Under the pieces are notes generated by a model. The model worked only from the letters and a program-made list of their open reading frames with translations. It made no database searches and was not told the origin of the DNA. Positions 36,590-45,940 of a stretch of DNA of 64,000 nt are shown here, one piece after another; the stretch's first letter is position 1; each line of letters begins with the position of its first letter. Source of the DNA: Massariosphaeria phaeospora (lineage: Eukaryota; Ascomycota; Dothideomycetes; Pleosporales); the NCBI GenBank assembly GCA_011032825.1, contig JAADJZ010000024.1, positions 496,001 through 560,000 of the forward strand, read 5' to 3'. The position numbers and the translations under genes are program-made.

Positions 36590-37429
36590 TGACGCTTCGG
36601 TGCGCAGCGAGCGGCTTTCGCGGCAGGTGTTTGTCGTGGGTTCGGCGCTGCTTCGTCTCTTTTTTCGCACGCACCCCGTGTTCTCTGGCTCGTGGCACCC
36701 GCGGCGGCACAACCCGACAGACGGACAGCGACAGCGACGGCGACAGCAGCAACAACAGCAACAGCACTGGTCCCGCCGTTCACTCGCTCATGTGCTGCAA
36801 GCCTTTCCGGGCGATCGAGAGCTCGCAGTGGGCGCAGGGGGGGCTTCGCGCGGTAGTCGGGACCGGGAGTCGTGTGCTGTTCGTGAGCGGCCGTGCGAGG
36901 GCAGAGCGATGCGAGCGCGGCGGGCAGGCGGCGGGGAGAGCAGCGCAGGACGGGCCGGTGAAGGTGGCAGGAAATGGGCCGCTGACAGGCTGGTCGGAGG
37001 CGATGGACGGCGGGTGGGCAGGTGGGAGCGTGTGTTATTCGAGCGAGCGGACGTGTGCAGACGTCGTGAGGCCTTGTCCCCCGTCTCCACTCAGGGCCGC
37101 TGCAACGCCGCTGACTGGCTGGCCGGACAAAACGTGATATGTCCGCCGCAGAGATACGGGGAGCAGTTTATAGACACGACCAGCGCAGAGGCTCGGGTAA
37201 GAGCAATGAATGTCTCAGCAGTAGGAGAGTATGGAGCGGTGGCGCATGGATTTGAATGCATTGCTCGAGGTTGCCGTGAAAGAAGCCGTGGGCACGTGAT
37301 GTCCGGCGGCAAATCCCGCGACAGCTCCGCAGCCGAACAGGCGGTCCCCACGAGACGTGCCAAACGCATCCCGTTTCCCCTGTATTTGTTTGCCAGTCGC
37401 AACAGCTCCTCCCTCCCACCTCGTTCATA
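36590..37429. promoter_or_regulatory. Divergent promoter region of the FHA gene and MGR2
   Basis: 840 bases between divergent starts. Short CAG/CAA repeats near 36745-36765. Long antisense frames here look like chance frames in GC-rich DNA. Confidence 0.45.
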
Positions 37430-37989
37430 ATGCCAGTGCCGGTCGGAGCTATGCCAGGCGGCGCCCGTGGCCCGTCAACTCTAGATAAACGTACGTTGAT
37501 GCACCGCGGGCTTGCATGTTTGCATGGTGGCTAACGAGCAGTAGTCAAGATGGGCGGCATGATGGGGGGATGTATGTCACCAATGACTGTGGTATTCACA
37601 TAGGCCCCGTTCTTACACTTGTCGCAGCTGTGGGGCTCATCATCGGCTTCATATTCGGTATGCGCCTGCCCCACGACGAACTCGACGGACGTGTCTGATG
37701 GAGCTAGGGTTCACAAACATTGTGCGATTCGGCCCAGGGCCTAACGGAATGCTGCGCACACTTGGCCAGTACATGGCTGGATCAGCAGCGACATTTGGGT
37801 ACGAGTTGCTTTCACTGCCTCTTTCCAGCAACTAACCTCCACCACAGCTTCTTCATGGCCATCGGCACCACAATCCGAACGGACAGCTCCCCCATAGCCG
37901 CCGAAGCCTTCGCGAATGTCCACAGGCGGCCAATGATCCTCCCGCGGCAGTACCAATATCCACGGGCATCTCGCGACCAGAAGGACTAG
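37430..37989 (+). CDS. MGR2: Mgr2/Romo1 family subunit of the TIM23 translocase
   Basis: Five exons are inferred: 37430-37490, 37545-37571, 37628-37657, 37708-37798 and 37848-37989, giving 116 residues. Assembled, the protein reads STLDKLKMGGMMGGSVGLI, then IIGFIFGGFTNIVRFGPGPN and GMLRTLGQYMAGSAATFG, matching yeast Mgr2 ([27 protein letters not shown]). Two membrane helices with GxxxG-like packing are expected in the mitochondrial inner membrane. Mgr2 couples TIM21 to TIM23 and gates lateral release of preproteins. Exons 2 and 3 are microexons of 27 and 30 bases. The acceptors at 37544 and 37627 were chosen over nearer AGs because only they give the family sequence. The C-terminal tail is longer and more polar than usual. 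Confidence 0.88.
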
Positions 37990-38434
37990 AGGGTCACACG
38001 GGTGTATGTCGTATAAGCATTAGTCAACGAGAGTGTACCATAGCATATCTGGATGATTTGCATTATGTGAATATGCCGAAGGCGTTGCGGGTGAAGCGTG
38101 GAGTTTTCTCAACAATGCGCGACACAAACTTAGAGTGAAAGCTCCTCGGTGGGTAACTACACGCAACATCACTTTCCAATACTTTACTGCGTCATGTGCA
38201 ACATATAATGCGCTCATCAGCTTGGTCCAGCTTTCACTGCGTGGGGCCTTTTCCCTCTTTGTTCCCAGCCTCCTCTCAAATCCTCCTGCTGTTCCCTACC
38301 TCTTCGTCCATTCCTATATAGTTCTACTCACCCAACTATACGACACCACCACCTATCGCGGCCATCATATCGAACGCTCTCCGCTCATTCTCTGAGTACG
38401 ACAGTCCGCAAGCGACCGTCAAAATCCCCACGAC
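37990..38434. other. Intergenic, promoter of the coiled-coil gene
   Basis: 445 bases with pyrimidine-rich sequence near the downstream ATG. No gene seen. Confidence 0.45.
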
Positions 38435-40330
38435 ATGGTACCAGCCCAAGTTGACCCCGCGCGCGCCGATTCTCAACCTCTAGCCAGCCAGACGAGCATC
38501 GCAAGACCCGGTACATCATCCATGCCGAACGCTGTCAAAGGACGCGTGCAAGGGCCGAACGGGTGCCCCTCGTCACCCAAAACAATCGACACAATCGTCC
38601 AAACGGACCATAGCAAAGATAACCCCAACAAGGGCTCTCCCGCCATGAAGAGCAGAGACTCTAGCAAGACCATGAAAACAGCTCCCCACAACCAGACTCC
38701 GGTCGACGATGATTGCGATATGGAAGACGTAGGCTCAAGCTCTCACCCGCATCCTGAACCCACCAAGGCTAGTGGGGAGTCTCAACCTCGTGGAGATACC
38801 CAGTCTGATACGGAATTCCCGGCGCCCGAAAAGTCCATTGCAGATGAAGAGCTTAAAGCGCTCCTAGAGGAGATGGTGCGTGCCACCGACATACTAGAGC
38901 GACACCCGGATACAGGTATAGGGCTGAAACCTAGTGCCATCACCATATACATTCGGAATTGGGGTGTAAAGCTTCAGCATGAGCTGAACAAGCGAGAAAA
39001 GCAGTGTCTTGCTGACGCCGCGGCCATGGCCAAACGCGACAAGGAAGCCGACCAGAGGTGTAGCCAAGTCGAGGAACTGAACAAGACGCACAAGCAGACG
39101 ATCGAAGAACTGGACAAGAAGCACCAGGAAGAGATCAAAGAGCTAGACAAGAAGTGGGACCAGAAGATATGGACTGAGTACCAAGGGTGGGAGAAGAAAC
39201 GGTGGGAGCAGGAGAAAACAGCGGCAAACACAGTGACAATGAGGTTGAAGCAACAAAAGATGTGGCTCTTGGAGAAGCTCAAGCAACCCGAGTTTGTAGT
39301 CGCGGAGCAAGTGAAGCAAGAGAAAGCCGCCCACGGCAGGAAATTAAAGATGTTGAAAGGCTCCTATGATGCGATGATAAAAGATATAACAGTAAGCTCG
39401 GACAAGAAGCTGGAGCGAGAGAAGCTATCCTTGGACAAGCAACTGAGAACTTCATACGATGTGAAACTGAAGCGGGAGAAAGCTGCCTTTGAGAAGAAGC
39501 TGGAGCAGGAGAAAGCGTCATCTGCCGAGAAGCTGAAGCAGGCGAAGCTGTCCTGCGAGAAGCAACTGCGCCAGTGGCAGATAATACACGACCAGCAAGC
39601 GAAAGAAGAGCGAAATGACTTCGAGGAGATCTTGAAGCGTGAGGAAGCTTCATGGGCCGAGAAGCTCGAGCAGGAACAGGCCAGACACAGCAAGGCACTC
39701 CAAGACGAGAGAGAACACTTCCAGCGCCAGCTCGAGCTCGAGATGACACAGCACAACGCCGCATCGAATCAGGAAAAACGTAACGACGACGAGGCCCTCC
39801 AGCTCGAGAAAGCCACCACCCAGAAACTCAAGCAGGACCTCGCCTCCCTCCAGCAATCCCTCGACCTCGAAAAAGCCTCCACTGCGAAACTCCAGGCCGA
39901 CCTGCTCTCCACCTCCCAAACCCTCACCCAAGCAACCGCGTCCCTAACCGCCGAACTCGCGCTCCAGCACGCCGCCGCCGCCACCCTGAACGATGGGTTG
40001 AAGGGTGGGAGTGGTGGGACGGAGAAGCGGAAATTGAAGCGGAAGCGCGAGGGTGAGGCCGAGGGCGAGCGGGAAACGGGGGCACGGAAGAAGGCGAAAG
40101 TTAGTAAGGGAGGTGAGGAGGCAAAGAAAAGTGTGGGGACTGGCGGAGATGAAGGGGTTGTGGGTGAGGGCGTCCAGGCGGGAATAAAGGCGGCTGAAGG
40201 TGATGGTAAGGGGGCCACAGAGGGGAGTAACGGCGTGGCGAAGAGTGGAGCGGCTGGCGGAGATGAGGGGGGTGTGGGCGAGGGCACGAAGGTGCTGAAG
40301 AACAAAGCCGGTGACATGGACGTAGGGTGA
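38435..40330 (+). CDS. Coiled-coil protein of unknown function
   Basis: Single exon of 631 codons. I do not recognise the family. Residues 1-130 are Ser/Pro-rich and disordered. From about 135 to 530 the sequence is almost all Glu, Lys, Gln and Leu in heptad spacing, a long parallel-type coiled coil with internally similar blocks such as KREKAAFEKKLEQEKASS and KLKREKAAFEKK. The C-terminus has a Lys/Arg cluster (KRKLKRKREGE and KKAKV) that could be a nuclear localisation signal, followed by a Gly/Ala-rich acidic tail. A structural or scaffold role is a guess. The strong codon regularity and single ATG near a leader support expression. Confidence 0.7.
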   Translation: MVPAQVDPARADSQPLASQTSIARPGTSSMPNAVKGRVQGPNGCPSSPKTIDTIVQTDHSKDNPNKGSPAMKSRDSSKTMKTAPHNQTPVDDDCDMEDVGSSSHPHPEPTKASGESQPRGDTQSDTEFPAPEKSIADEELKALLEEMVRATDILERHPDTGIGLKPSAITIYIRNWGVKLQHELNKREKQCLADAAAMAKRDKEADQRCSQVEELNKTHKQTIEELDKKHQEEIKELDKKWDQKIWTEYQGWEKKRWEQEKTAANTVTMRLKQQKMWLLEKLKQPEFVVAEQVKQEKAAHGRKLKMLKGSYDAMIKDITVSSDKKLEREKLSLDKQLRTSYDVKLKREKAAFEKKLEQEKASSAEKLKQAKLSCEKQLRQWQIIHDQQAKEERNDFEEILKREEASWAEKLEQEQARHSKALQDEREHFQRQLELEMTQHNAASNQEKRNDDEALQLEKATTQKLKQDLASLQQSLDLEKASTAKLQADLLSTSQTLTQATASLTAELALQHAAAATLNDGLKGGSGGTEKRKLKRKREGEAEGERETGARKKAKVSKGGEEAKKSVGTGGDEGVVGEGVQAGIKAAEGDGKGATEGSNGVAKSGAAGGDEGGVGEGTKVLKNKAGDMDVG

Positions 40331-40537
40331 GCGCCGCTCTTTAGGCGACAGAGCTGGACAGCCTATTATCCTATTGTGGCAGACACAAGGAAGTTCGTGA
40401 TCAGATGGACGAACAAGAGATTCATCTTCCGAACGACATCGATAGTCCTTATGAATCTCTCTACCCTACCGCGCTCCCTACCCATCCAACCTCGCATCAT
40501 AAAGCCCTACTAATCCTACAAATCTTGCCCACGCCTA

Positions 40538-41759
40538 TCAAATCTTCGCCTTCACCCTGCTCTTCCCCTCCAACTCCCTCCTCTTCTCCTCAAACCGCCT
40601 AACCGGCGCATCCTGCACGAACCGCTCCGCCAACGCATCCACGGCATCCACCACCGCGAGCATCCTACTCCCCCTCACCTGCGCATTCCCCAACCGCTTC
40701 ATCTCCATCATACTCTCCCCATCATTAACCCTCAACTGCTCCTCCAGAAACGCGACAACCTCGTCCTGAAACGCCGCGCCCTCGCTCGCAAACACGCGGT
40801 TGTACAGGCCGGCGGCCAGCAGCTCGGGAGCGGACAGCTTGCGGCCGAACATCAGAAAGTCGTTCGCGCGGTGCATGCCCATGTGCTGTGCGAAGGAGAC
40901 GGCGGACCCGTTTTCGGGGACGAGGGCGAGGGCGGAGAAGGGGCATTGCAGCCACGCGGTGGGAGAGGCGAGTACGATGTCGGCGATGCCGGGGAACCAG
41001 GCGGCGCCGCCGCCGACGGCCGGGCCGTTGAGCGCGAGGATGAGGACTTTGCGGTGGTCGATCATGCTGCGGAGGAGCTCGGTGGCTGGGCGGGTGTTAG
41101 AGGGATGCGGATAGGGGTAGGGGTAGGGATAAAGAGATCTGTGGCCAGCGCACTCGCTGGTACGTGTATATACTCACCATAGGTAAAGCGCCCCAGAAAC
41201 GCCAATTTCTTCTCGCCTGCGTTTTTATAAGTCGCCGGCTACAATGCATTCCACATTAGCCCCTGAGTTCTCCATTCCCGTTCTCCAACCGCAAACGATA
41301 AAAAAGTCTCAACATACCTCGCTCATCTCCGCCACGCCCTTGACATCCGCGCCCGCAGAGAAAAACCGGCCCTCGCCCGTGAGCACGGTGAACACGGTAT
41401 CCGGATGCTCGTTTAGCTCGCGCAGCGCGGCGATGGTGTCGGCGATGAGGTTGCCGCCGAAGGAGTTGAGCGATTTGGGGCGGTTGAACTAGGGGTGGAT
41501 GAGTGAATGAACGAAAGGGTAGGGGAGTGGTATTAGGGCACATATCCAAGCGGGTGCGATAGAAAGATGAAAACGAGAGATGGGAAGATAGAGAGGCAGG
41601 AAAAGGAACAGGAACAAAATCCAAAAACCTTCAAACAACCATCGATGCTGAGAGAAGGAAACTCAAGAGGTACACGATCGATATCAATATCATACATACC
41701 TTGATAATCCCAATCCTTCCCCGGATCTCAAACTTAATATCTGTGTATGCGGACGCCAT
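40538..41759 (-). CDS. Peroxisomal delta3,delta2-enoyl-CoA isomerase-like protein (crotonase family)
   Basis: Four exons (41759-41700, 41488-41318, 41238-41178 and 41085-40538) encode 279 residues. FNRPKSLNSF and FSAGADVKGV form the CoA-binding part and first oxyanion-hole strand. NGPAVGGGAAW gives the second oxyanion hole, and LVPENGSAVSF carries the Glu that acts as base in yeast Eci1-type enzymes. Such isomerases shift double bonds during beta-oxidation of unsaturated fatty acids. The C-terminus is Ala-Lys-Ile, which fits a relaxed PTS1 peroxisomal signal. The acceptor at 41239 was chosen because it is in phase and gives ATYKNAGEKKLAFLGRF; a nearer AG at the CGCAG site is out of phase. It is convergent with the coiled-coil gene, stops 207 bases apart. 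Confidence 0.86.
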
Positions 41760-42380
41760 CATAATCTCTTCCTTCCTTCTTACTTCTTCCTACACAAAGA
41801 AAACTAATAATAAACCCACAACAACACTGCTAGTACGTCGAAGAAAAGAACCTGATACTCGCGTCCGTCTCTTGCGTGTGTAGCAAGGAAGCTTGAAATA
41901 AGGAAGGGCCCGGCCCGGCACGTGAAGCGCACTCTCTCTTGCGCCGCGGTTTTGGTAGGGGGGAAAGGAGCTGGGGTGGGTATGTTGGGCTGGCAGTTCA
42001 GTTTGGACAGTGTAAAGTTTGCGAGAGTTTGGATAGGTAGGGAGGGCGTTTTGGTGATAGATGGCAGATGTAAGATGGGCGGTGCGCGATGTGATGTTGT
42101 CTGGAGGCACGTGTTGGACCTCGGTAACTTTCTTAGCGTAACGTTAGGGTAGGCACGTACGAGTAAACCATCATGTGCTTTGTCATGAACGGGAACTCGA
42201 CATAAATACAAAGCAAAACAACTGGTAACTATATTAAAAATGATAAGTTTTCCTAACGATATAGATCAAGCGTCTCTCTAAAAAGAATCTATAAGGGGAA
42301 TCCTGCACAAGCACTTGTATAATACACCTACAACATACACCCCTAACTAGCTACACACCACCCTCTTTCCCCCGGGACCC
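41760..42380. other. Promoter of the isomerase gene and 3' region of MCP2
   Basis: 621 bases, no gene recognised. AT-rich near the MCP2 stop. Confidence 0.5.
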
Positions 42381-44390
42381 TCACCCCTCAAAAACACCAT
42401 GATTAAGCTCCACGCCAAAATCCTTCGCCATAACCCTCATGCGCTCCTCAATCTCCTCCTCCATGCCACCCCCCACACCCACAATCTGCTTCAAGCGATA
42501 CCAATAAAACACCAGATCGCTCCCCAGCAGCACAAACCGAAACCTCAGATGCTTAACCCAGTTGCGCCAGCGCTCGCTCCAGACCAGGTCCTTTGACTCA
42601 GCCAGCGCGCGCGACGCCCACAGACCCGTGATCTTGATGCGATTGACGGGCGAGCCGAGGAACTGGTTGTTGCCCTGGACGATGCGCAGGTTGCGGCCGA
42701 TGAAGATGAGCTCCTGGGGCAGTTTCTTGCCGTCGCCGAGGATCTGCTTGATGGCTTCGCGGCCTTTGACTTGCATGTCGAAGGCGCGCTCCTGGGCGTC
42801 TTTGCCGGAGCCGTCGGTGTTGAGGGCGTTGAGTGTGCTGCTGTCGCCGCCTTGGTAGGGGCGCAGGAGCGTGGCGGAGGCGAATAGGTCAGGGTTGTCG
42901 ATGCCCCAGCTGGAGACGACGTCTTTGATTGAGTCGTTGTCGAAGGCTAGGAGGGATTTCCAGAGCAGGGCGTATTGGTGGCGGAACTCGGGGTTCATTT
43001 TGATGTAGAGGCCGTGGTCGATGAGGACAACTTCTGGCTCGCCCGAGGGGAGGCGTCTGATGAATATGTTACCTGGGTGTGGATCGCAGTGGACCAGTCC
43101 CCAAAGAAACATCTGCGCGCTGAATAGGTCCACGATCGTGTTCATGGTAGTCTTGAGAGAGACTCCTAGACCGCCCTTTTCGTCTTTGCCGCGCCAGGAC
43201 GATCGATCTGGCTTGAAGAACTGGTTCCTGGGCGCCCCGGTCGGCGTGTGCGTGTCCAACTTCACGTTTCGCTTTGATATGAAGGGCAGCAAGGCTCCTC
43301 CTGCGCCCGGACTGCCTTGCCGCCATCCGCCGTGCCAACGGTTTGTTATCCCCTCCTTGTCCCACAACCGCACACCCTCGATCCACTCAGCAGTCATGAC
43401 CCTTCTAGAAGAGAGCTCCCGATAAACGGCCGGAATATACACTCTCCCATTGAGTCTTGACTCCCCGGCCACAAGCTGCCTCATCTCCTCCGCATTGTTG
43501 GCTTCATTCACGAAGTCTGTCTCTAGCATGAGGCGCTCCGAGATGTACGGCACAAGCGTATACATGGGGATGTCAAACCACCACGTATAGATTTTGGCGA
43601 CCACTTTGAAGGTCCAGAGGTCCCATCCAACCTGCTTCGCAATCTCCCTCTTCTGGACCTTGATTGCCACCTCTCTCCCGTCTGGCAGCCGTGCCCAATG
43701 TACTTGTGCTACACTCCCGCTGGCACGCGCCGTCTTCTCCATCATGCCCCGCCCCCGCTCTCCAGTGAAAGTCACACCAAAGACCTCTTCCGGGCTCTTC
43801 CCAAAGTCCTCCCGTATGACCTGCTCGACGTCATGCCATTCGTTCTGCGGCGCATCATCAAACATCTGCGCAAACATCTTCTGGAACTCGGCAGGCAGAA
43901 CTGCGCTCTGCATAGCAATGGCCTGGCCGATTTTCAGGTACAGCCCGCCATTATCTTCCAGGAGATGGAACACCCTTCGAGCATTCCGCGCATGTACTTC
44001 CTCGATGCTCGGAGCGAAGGGCGGGTGAGCGCGGAAGTTGATCTTGTAGTCGACGCCGATGATCAGACCTGTCTTGAAGGTGCGATAACTACGGGTGAGG
44101 GCCGCAGCGTTGAAGCGCGTGTCCAGGAAGTAGGCGGCGCCGACGAGCGTGGAGACGGCGAAGAGGCGGCGCACCCATTTCCGACGGCGCAACGGCGGCT
44201 TGGTGCTTCGCGGCTTCGGCTTGGGGAGGTCGGCGGGGTTGGGAGGACGGAGCGGCTGCCATGCTGAAGACTGGACGCTGCGGGCGTGGGCTGCTGCTTG
44301 CACGTCCCGCGCGAAGGGCCGGAAGGCTAGCAGTTGTCGGTGGGTGGCATGTTGAGAGGCTCGGCGGAGAGGAAGCAGGCCATGTATCAT
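42381..44390 (-). CDS. MCP2: Mitochondrial ABC1/ADCK-family atypical kinase (Mcp2-like)
   Basis: Single exon, 669 residues. The start is the only nearby ATG (MIHGLLPLRR), followed by a basic, Ala/Arg-rich leader of about 70 residues and one hydrophobic segment (FAVSTLVGAAYFL), which suggests the mitochondrial inner membrane. The ABC1 domain shows the KxGQ motif in GGLYLKIGQAIAMQS, the Ala/Gly-rich loop ASGSVAQVHWA, the ATP-anchoring VAIKVQ, the catalytic loop LVHCDPHPGNIF and the metal motif IDHG in place of DFG. A Gly/Lys-rich insertion lies before the catalytic loop. Yeast Mcp2 affects mitochondrial lipid homeostasis. This intact gene marks one edge of the damaged metabolite locus, its ATG being only 127 bases from the truncated receptor gene. 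Confidence 0.9.
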   Translation of the reverse strand: MIHGLLPLRRASQHATHRQLLAFRPFARDVQAAAHARSVQSSAWQPLRPPNPADLPKPKPRSTKPPLRRRKWVRRLFAVSTLVGAAYFLDTRFNAAALTRSYRTFKTGLIIGVDYKINFRAHPPFAPSIEEVHARNARRVFHLLEDNGGLYLKIGQAIAMQSAVLPAEFQKMFAQMFDDAPQNEWHDVEQVIREDFGKSPEEVFGVTFTGERGRGMMEKTARASGSVAQVHWARLPDGREVAIKVQKREIAKQVGWDLWTFKVVAKIYTWWFDIPMYTLVPYISERLMLETDFVNEANNAEEMRQLVAGESRLNGRVYIPAVYRELSSRRVMTAEWIEGVRLWDKEGITNRWHGGWRQGSPGAGGALLPFISKRNVKLDTHTPTGAPRNQFFKPDRSSWRGKDEKGGLGVSLKTTMNTIVDLFSAQMFLWGLVHCDPHPGNIFIRRLPSGEPEVVLIDHGLYIKMNPEFRHQYALLWKSLLAFDNDSIKDVVSSWGIDNPDLFASATLLRPYQGGDSSTLNALNTDGSGKDAQERAFDMQVKGREAIKQILGDGKKLPQELIFIGRNLRIVQGNNQFLGSPVNRIKITGLWASRALAESKDLVWSERWRNWVKHLRFRFVLLGSDLVFYWYRLKQIVGVGGGMEEEIEERMRVMAKDFGVELNHGVFEG

Positions 44391-44517
44391 GGCTGCTGCA
44401 AAGAGAGAGAGGAGCAATTGTTCCTCATGATGAGTGATGAGCGGCGGTAGATAAAGTCAATGACGTGCAGCCTAACGTTAACGCCGACGGCCGACAACTA
44501 AAAATCGGCGCGGCTAT

Positions 44518-45314
44518 TTAAACCCCCGGTCCGATCCGATCCGTCGCTCTGCCACGAACAATGCTGACGATGGAAACAACACCTCCAAGCAGGAACACTG
44601 CGATGACGCCAATCCTTGCCGGACGAGCCATCTGGAGACCCCATACAATCCGGACAGGGAGCGCCAACATGACGACATCAAAGCAAATGGTCGGAATAGA
44701 TTGGGCCATGAGGATAGTCTCATCCTTGATGCAAGTACCGGCCGTGGGTATCCAGTTCGCTTCGATAGGGTTGCATCGAAACACAAGCGCAAACTCGTTC
44801 CCAACCATCCACATTGTTATGATGGCTCCCATGCCATAACACGAATAGCGGAGCCAATTAATCAAGGGAAAGAGGCGTATGTAGAGGGCGAGGAAAGAAT
44901 ACTTGAAGAATGCAAGTCCAGGATTGTAAAATAGCACAATAAGGTATAGGTTGAAGCCATAAGCCTCGAGCTTAGACGGGTCCGTTTTGAGTATGACGAC
45001 TTGGTGCTGACCAAAACCGTTCTTGATTTGAACAAGGTCAAAGATCGGGGAGAGCAGAGCAAAGGGCTAACACGGACCAAAGTTAGATTTGCACGATGGC
45101 TCAATCTGAAGGAGAGTATACTTGCCACTGAAGCGAGGGCAAACCAGTCGTCCCACCAAAGCGGGACGCCAGACCGAATACGAGCGTAGAAGCGTAAGAC
45201 GATGGCGAGAACCGTCAAAGCGATAAAAAAAACGCAAATCCCAATCAGCAGTGGAACCTTAGTCTCGTTCCACAAATCGACTGGAACACCGTGTACGAGG
45301 CCGGAGTTGCTCAT
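44518..45314 (-). CDS. Pth11-like receptor (fungal rhodopsin-type domain), C-terminally truncated
   Basis: The ATG at 45314 gives MSNSGLVHGV, a hydrophobic helix and WWDDWFALAS, the family's second-helix signature. A second block starting at 45066 carries FGQHQVVILKTDPSKLEAYG, FFKYSFLALYIRLFP and PIEANWIPTAGTCI, with ICFDVVMLALPVRIVWGLQ near the end. These are class members of the Pth11-like seven-helix receptors with a DUF3328-free rhodopsin fold. The protein ends after GGVVSIVSIVR plus 11 unrelated residues, so the last helix and cytosolic tail of the family are missing (about 244 residues instead of 350 or more). The donor for the only workable in-phase join (45128, GTGGCA) is weak; the better donor GTATAC is out of phase. 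Both facts suggest a degenerate gene. Confidence 0.7.
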
Positions 45315-45916
45315 TATGGGCTTAGAAAGATCACTGAGACGATATGGGTAGAAGTTCAGCGAAGAGGAAAACAAATGATCGATCTGTCCGGCGAACAGTC
45401 TGGTTACTACATGACTATCTACCATCTCTGCCATATACTGTCCACACCACAACTGGCCACTGGGCAACGCTTTGCTACACACCTAGGTGCGTCCGACGAA
45501 ACGTACAGGGGCAAGTAAGTCGAGTACTAATCTTAAGGAAGGTAAAGCGATCGTTACCTTCCAGTATAGTCAAGGAGTTTCAGCGGACTTCCACTCGTTC
45601 CTAGTTCGGATACCTTGAAGTATTGCACATGCATCCGCTATGGGAGGCGCGGACACCATCAGCTGTTACACAACGTTCTTATCGTTTGTTGGGAGCACAG
45701 CCTTGAGCGGGCTTCGGCTTTCAAAAATAGTAGCATGCATAGACCCATGAGTTTGCAAGAGGCTGGTCAAGATACATTGGCGCGAACTGTGCCTCTAATA
45801 AGCGACATAGAAAAGCTTGGCTCAATGCATTCAAGGCTTAAGCATACCTATAGGTATACTGACGTCCAAACCCTGGTTGCCAAAACTGTAATTCCTTTTC
45901 CTTCATGAAGCTCAAC
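45315..45916. promoter_or_regulatory. Divergent promoter region of the Pth11-like and GMC genes
   Basis: 602 bases between divergent starts. No conserved frame. Confidence 0.4.
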
Positions 45917-45940
45917 ATGTCTACAGTCTATGACTACTAG

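Noticed and set aside
36159..37430. Plus-strand frame of 423 codons antisense to the FHA gene
   Set aside because: It is the shadow of the real minus-strand exon and then runs through the divergent promoter; Arg/Gly-rich and unlike any family.
45926..45940. A 15-base GT...AG segment covering the GMC stop codon, and a similar 12-base one at the oxidase stop (59745-59756)
   Set aside because: Both are multiples of three and end in TAG, but they are far below any known spliceosomal intron length and removing them would delete conserved residues (Tyr-Asp-Tyr and Val-Asp-Asn).
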